A DNA stretch of 64,000 bases from positions 23,027,068-23,091,067 of the forward strand of contig CM073538.1 of assembly GCA_037074615.1 (NCBI GenBank), given 5' to 3'. How positions within the stretch are numbered: position 1 is the first letter of the stretch; each line of letters begins with the position of its first letter. A program made the position numbers and the translations under genes. The notes below the pieces were generated by a model, which saw nothing but the letters and a program-made list of their open reading frames with translations, ran no database searches and was not told the origin of the DNA. Origin of the DNA: Leucaena leucocephala (taxonomy: Eukaryota > Streptophyta > Magnoliopsida > Fabales > Fabaceae). This document shows positions 58,840 through 64,000 of the stretch, in pieces.

Positions 58840-60720
58840 ATGAAGTTTCTACCACCTCAACCCCCACCTAGCCTTGGCTTAATGTCGTCTTAAATTATCT
58901 GGTCTTGACCTCTTTAGATGTATGAACACATACAACAGACTTGCTTCGGTTTTTCTTCTCCCATATATAATTAATATATTATTAATGTGTCATGTAAAAT
59001 TAAAGTACTTATTTAATATTATCTTTAGGTGATAGAATTAATGCTAGCACTTGGTGAACATATACATGCAGTACGTTGTAGGTATGTGATCAAAGGTCAA
59101 GTGTTGCTAATTATTATTCTTAGTTAGGTGGGGCCCTGTACATTATATGTATTAATTTAAAAGGATTATGGCTTGTTTTATTCATAATCTTTAAATAGTA
59201 TGAGTCATGTGGTAACCTTTTATGCTAGCACTCGTTCATTCTATCCCACAGGTTCTTTATTCTTATAAACCAAATTCCACTGATTCCATCTAATAAATCT
59301 GGTAAATAAAAGATAATTAATTACATAAGCAACATTTACTGTAAACATGGCGATTGGAAAATAAAATGTGAAAATCAAAACAAATTAACAACCTTAAGTT
59401 TTCAAGTTTTAGACGAAAGACTTTGTTCGAATGAAAATTTCCTAACATTGTAATTATAATTATATCCTGCTCCCAAAATAAAGCTAGCTGTGGCTCTCTC
59501 TCAAATAAAGATATTCTTGATGAAGAGGTTTTGGGATATGGGCTTTCGGTTTAGAGGAGTCCAATGGACCAACATGTTCAGCTCTTCTTAAATGGGCTAC
59601 AAAAGGAACTCCTCATTCCATTACTGGGCTTAACACAATGTTGGGCTTCATAAAGTAGGACTGGGCTGACTTTTGGGCCTAGCCACTCAACTGAAATATA
59701 CTTCTTTCTTTTTTCCTCTAGGGGATTTGATTTTTACTGTGATTAGTTTTTCTATTGATCTAAGACATATTCGTCCTAACTTATATTAAAATAAATAAAT
59801 GGGTCAACTTTATCAATAGGGTTATATCTAGAAGAAGGGATTAGTCCCTTATAATATGATAAATTAATTTTTAAATTTCTATTAAAAAATATACTCGTAT
59901 TTAGTATCTGGTAGTTTTTCTAACAAGATAATACATATATTTAATGAAAAAAATAAATGAGCCAATCTTACTAATATGGGTTAGGAAAATAAAGTAACTC
60001 AGGAAACTCTTTTGGGTGGAGGTAAAAAAAGCAATTCTTTTTGTATAAAAAACGTAATTCTTTTTTCTTTTGGGGTTAGTAAGGAAGGAATATAAGTAAA
60101 TTTGACTAGACCAAATTTAAATACATAAAGATTTAGATATTGGTCTCACAAACCCACGGCGGTTTACTTGTAACAAGAGTTTGCAGATGTAGTTCATAAA
60201 AGCCGCCTGCACATCCCTCTCCATTCTCACTGTACGTTGTAAGAAAGAAGAGTTTTTTTTTATATATAAAAGTAAAAATAAAAAATATTAAATTAAAATT
60301 TTTTAAAAGTTTATTTAGTAAATTAAAAATGAGAATAGAATTGATATATATATTTTTATAATTTTAGGTAAAATAGGATAAGATTTTTTTATATCTTAAA
60401 CAGGGTTAAAATTATTGATAAATTTTATAATTGAGTAAAATAATTTAAAATATTATACTTCTATTTTTCCTATCTTATTTTTTATTTTTTTAACGAAATT
60501 GAAATTATTTAAAATATTAAAAATAAAAATAATTTCTATTATATTAAATAAAAAAAATTAATGCTATTTTTACTTCCATGTAACCAAACATGCACTCAGT
60601 GTTCTCATCCGTTTTGAGTCCGGCGACGCTAAAGCCCATATTCTTTTTTAATGGATAAGTGCTGGGTTGAGCCTTATAGGTTCATCGAGGTCTATTCCAG
60701 GCTTGCTGTTCTTTTCTTTT
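58840..60720. other. intergenic DNA, no gene seen
   Basis: 3' UTR of the second PRE gene, then AT-rich DNA. At 59530-59695 several GGGCTT/GGGCCT/GGGCTG motifs cluster, as in plant site-II-type promoters, but no gene follows. Another complex patch is at 60140-60240. Confidence 0.4.
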
Positions 60721-60734
60721 GCCACGATGCTTAG

Positions 60735-61457
60735 CGTGTGATCTAATTTTAAGAATAGATTTTTTCTTTAAACTATAGTTTTATAAGAGAAAAGCTAAAC
60801 AAGATTTTTTTTAAAAAAAATTAATTTTAGAACTCAAATCATGGTTTGAGTCTAAAATTATAGTTTGTGAGAAATTGCTCTCCCTATAGTTTCTACGGTT
60901 TCTCTCTCCCTGCATCTTCTCGATTTTTAGATCAAACACACACTCACACTGGACCCCAATGCCACATGATGGGTTTACAATTAATAATTTAAATTTTATT
61001 TAAAAAAAAGCAAAAACAAATATTATTTTTTTAAATCTAAAAATTTAAAATTTTGTAGAAAAAATGCATTTGTCAATGAAAATTATCATCTTTCATATTT
61101 TTTGACAGTCATTTAGATTGGTTAACCCGAATAAAATTTTTAGTGGAAAAAAATTAAAGTTCAGGTGAATATTATAAATATTTACCTTACTCAAATACAT
61201 ACATATATATATTATTTTATAATCACTTAAATGAAAAAAATTTAAAATTAAATTTATTCTTTATATAATTATCATATTAGTTTATGTCTTTTTTAGTAAA
61301 TTATCTATAGAAAAATGATTATGTTACTAATCATCTAAATATCTCCAATTTTTAAAATCACTTTTTCTCCATAATCTATTCTTCCCAAAATCTATTCTCC
61401 ATAATCTATTCTTTCTAAAATTTATTCTCCAAAAATTAATCTAAATACACCTTATTC
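60735..61457. mobile_element. diverged member of the CT-rich TIR family
   Basis: The right part (TCACTTTTTCTCCATAATCT array, then CCAAAAATTAATCTAAATAC) matches the right end of the 4.5 kb element. The left part has AAGAATAGATTTTTTC and an ATCATGGTTTGAG motif like other copies. Boundaries are approximate. Confidence 0.5.
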
Positions 61458-62718
61458 TTGTTTATATCACCCAATAATTAATCATCAATTTATAGATGAT
61501 AAAATCATAACACTCACATTCAATTAAAAAAGCAGCCAAATTTATAAATTTACTTTCAATTGGAGGTACCCCGACGTGTATATAAATTAGATGTAGGAGT
61601 AGGGAGATCGGTTTATACCGATCTTAAACTCTTTTTTTTTTTAAGTTTTTAATAACTGTAAACTATATTATTTTGTATATTTATTTATCCTAAAATTTTT
61701 TCTTAAAATATACCATTTGATTTTTAAAATTACATTAAAAACAAAATATAATATTTAATAATTTTAGTGATATATAATACCTATTTATTGATATATTTAA
61801 CTAAATTAATTATATTAAAATATTAATTAAATTAATTAATATGATATATATTTTTTTAAAATACTTTAATAATTTTTTAATTCTCTATTCTTATTTAATT
61901 ATTATTAAAAAATTAATAACAATAATTTAAAATAAAATTAATAAATATAAAAAATAAATATTATATTTAAAATAAAAATCAAGTGCTCGATTCTTCTACG
62001 TTACTAGTAGTTTTGAATTGTGATTTTTCCCCTACTGTAGAAAACATTAGTCCCCATATAGATAAATATAGTCTAAAATAGTGTTATTTTTCATATTTTT
62101 AAAATTATATTAATTTATTTAAAATATTGGCAATCACTTAATATACTACGTATGAAAAAGTAAATAAACTAGAATTTTGAAATAATTAATACTAACACTT
62201 CGAATGAAATCTCGACATGACAAATAGTAAACTACTATCATCACAAGTATAATTGGTCATTTCACATTAAACTATTACATATATCACTACCAGGAATTTC
62301 AATACCGCAAAACATTAATCTCCATACATACTATCGAAATCATCAATTAATCCCCAATGGCTTCTAGGTACCCTTGTAGTTGCAACTGGCGATCCTCAAA
62401 CAATATGGAGAACAAACCATATGCTGATATTATGTTCCACAAACAAGTAAACTATCAATTTAAATCAGAAGCTGGAACTTATCAGTGGAGTGTTGATGCC
62501 ATTGGACAAATCAGTGAACTCAAGTCTTGGAATTTTGAGCAAAACTTGTAAGTCTATAATAGATAATGTTGCATAAAATAACTAGGGCAAAGCTTTCTTC
62601 AAACCAAAAACATAGAGGATTGTAGAGTATGACACTGAATCATGCAATAAACTAAAAATACTAACGTCACAAAACTGAAACAAGATCTAAGAATACTAGC
62701 GAAAGGATAAATCATAAT
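61458..62718. other. AT-rich intergenic DNA with one unassigned ORF
   Basis: Mostly low-complexity AT. The plus-strand ORF 62357-62551 (starts MASRYPCSCNWRSSNNMENK and continues FHKQVNYQFKSEAGTYQWSV) has coding-like composition unlike its surroundings. It could be a stray or decayed exon; I cannot name the parent gene. Confidence 0.4.
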
Positions 62719-63825
62719 TTACTCCTCATCCTCCTCATCTCCATCTCCGCCAACAACCTTCTTGGCAGCAGCCCTTTAGTTCATTCTCTTCACTCTTCCA
62801 GGACGATTGCCCCCAAATGGACTTGTAAGTGAAAAGTCAATGTTCTTATGGGAATCAACTCGAACCATGAATGATGTGATGTTCACCACCTGCCTCCCAA
62901 CCCTAGCAAGCCAAAGAGACATAGAAATTAATTTTCTAAGGAGAGAAAAAACATGCAACAATAGATTGCAGCAACAGATGTGCATTCATAAGAGTCACTG
63001 TATTTAGATTAACTGAATTTTTGAGTGAAAAGGGAAATTTTATTCATACGAAAATTGATGGAATAGTAGAATACAGAAGCAAGAAAATTAGAAATTAGGA
63101 GCTAATTCCTTGGGAGAAGTCGAACCAATAGTGAGTAAACCCAGGCACCTAAAGCTTCCTAAGTAATAAACACAGAAAATTGCCAATATCATACACTTTA
63201 ACTTGAAGAACAATCCTATAAGATACAAGACCATATTTTTCAGGAGGCCACAAAACCACAAGTCTCATCCTATTTTGCAGCAGGTAAGAATCCCTGAACT
63301 TTTAGTATTATGAAGTTATTTCATAGTAGGTATTAAGATCCATACTATTCACATCTATGAATTAACTAAACTAGCAATGTTGCTTGGCACTCATATTTTA
63401 ACTAGATTATAAGGGATAGGGCAGATAGAAAACCTGATATGTCTCTGCCTGATGAGAACCCTAGCATGATGAATAGACTTGGCCATCCCAGATTTGAAGA
63501 TGACACTCGAGGAAGTTCTCCACAGTCAAAGCCAAGACGTAATCGAGCTTGTTTTGACTCTCATCTAAGAGCCCATATTGAAACATACGACGTAGAAGAG
63601 CTTCACCCTCAAAGATCCGACGTGGGTTCTTCTCATCAAGGGTCAAAAGTTCCCTTGCATTATTACGGATACGACTCAGTGCGTACTGAACCCTCCAAAG
63701 CTCCCTTTTGCAGCGAAGTCCATACTCTCCCACAAGCTTCAACTCAGCATCCAAACGCTCCTTCTCATATGGATGACAGGGCTTCTTGAAGGTTTTCCCA
63801 TCTATTTAGGAATGCGATATGTCAT
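62719..63825 (-). pseudogene. RPS9: 40S ribosomal protein S9 pseudogene, intron retained
   Basis: On the minus strand, 63754-63512 encodes an almost perfect S9 middle region (DAELKLVGEYGLRCKRELWR; NPRRIFEGEALLRRMFQYGL; NKLDYVLALTVENFLE). An apparent 14-nt deletion near 63503 then shifts the frame before SGMAKS. Coding similarity continues in another frame to a GT donor near 63433, then an intron-like stretch of about 520 bases. The C-terminal exon (VGRQVVNITSFMVRVDSHKN ... SPFGGNRPGRVKR) ends in a premature TAA after MN, where normal S9 continues into AAAKK. Beyond that stop the old tail GGDGDEEDEE and its TAA at 62719-62721 are still readable. The N-terminal part (63825-63755) is also damaged and contains a stop. 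Retention of the intron means a DNA-level duplication, not a processed copy. Three or more lesions make function as S9 very unlikely. Confidence 0.9.
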
Positions 63826-64000
63826 GGTACAACTTGATCACAGAATATTTCCGGTATGTTTACTTAAGAATGACTAGTTTCACAAATTTACTTCAACAAT
63901 GGCGAAAAAAGTTACACACTATATAATAGAACATTCGTAAATTATCGGCAATCTTTAAATTAACCAGAATCAAGCATTGTTCAAGGAAGAAGTCAATTAA
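63826..64000. other. edge of window, no gene seen
   Basis: AT-rich sequence upstream of the S9 pseudogene; it may hold part of its former first intron or leader. Confidence 0.4.

Noticed and set aside
62807..63007. plus-strand ORF across the S9 region
   Set aside because: Antisense shadow of the S9 pseudogene C-terminal exon.
1..64000. LTR retrotransposons, viral insertions, CRISPR arrays, rRNA genes
   Set aside because: No paired long direct repeats, reverse transcriptase or integrase motifs, regular spacers or rRNA cores were seen on either strand.

Overview
The window looks like nuclear DNA from a flowering plant, most likely a eudicot. The genes are split by short GT-AG introns with AT-rich interiors. 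Intergenic DNA is very AT-rich and carries small TIR elements of Stowaway and Harbinger type. The gene families are plant-specific: IQ67-domain protein, RLCK-VII kinase, PRE-type atypical bHLH, MAG2 and a plant ABCA half transporter. The species cannot be named from the sequence alone. All exon structures below were built by hand from splice sites, reading-frame continuity and family knowledge.

Layout. 0.8-3.8 kb (-): an unrecognised basic, low-complexity protein with no ATG at the start of its reading frame. 3.8-8.1 kb: intergenic, with a TTA-flanked CT-rich element, an exact 59-bp tandem duplication and an AT-rich fold-back. 9.3-12.8 kb (+): an IQD calmodulin-binding scaffold gene whose first IQ half-motif sits in a threefold 60-bp tandem repeat. 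12.9-16.9 kb: intergenic, with a near-palindromic fold-back element. 17.0-24.8 kb (+): a complete 17-exon ABCA half transporter of 970 aa. 26.6-31.6 kb (+): two tandem secreted aldose-1-epimerase-like genes with identical intron positions; the first has Gln in place of the first catalytic His. 32.6-35.2 kb (-): an APK2/PBL-type receptor-like cytoplasmic kinase. 36.8-37.9 kb (-): a PRE/KIDARI-type non-DNA-binding bHLH. 38-48 kb: a long AT-rich intergenic stretch with small transposons. 48.1-51.9 kb (+): MAG2, a RINT1/TIP20-family ER-Golgi tether, with nested upstream ORFs and an in-frame open first intron. 52-58 kb: intergenic, with CT-rich TIR elements and a 36-bp perfect palindrome. 58.5-58.8 kb (+): a second, divergent PRE-like gene. 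62.7-63.8 kb (-): an intron-retaining pseudogene of 40S ribosomal protein S9.

These genes do not form one pathway. What stands out is their linkage. From memory, MAG2, a PRE gene, the ABCA cluster and a galactose-mutarotase gene lie consecutively on Arabidopsis chromosome 3 (At3g47700 to At3g47800), while IQD28/IQD29 lie next to APK2A/APK2B on chromosomes 1 and 2. This window carries both sets interleaved, as expected of an ancestral block that was duplicated and then fractionated in Arabidopsis. I saw no virus, CRISPR, operon-like cluster or clearly new molecular system. The most unusual items are the IQ half-motif triplication, the active-site substitution in one mutarotase copy and the MAG2 5' leader and intron structure.
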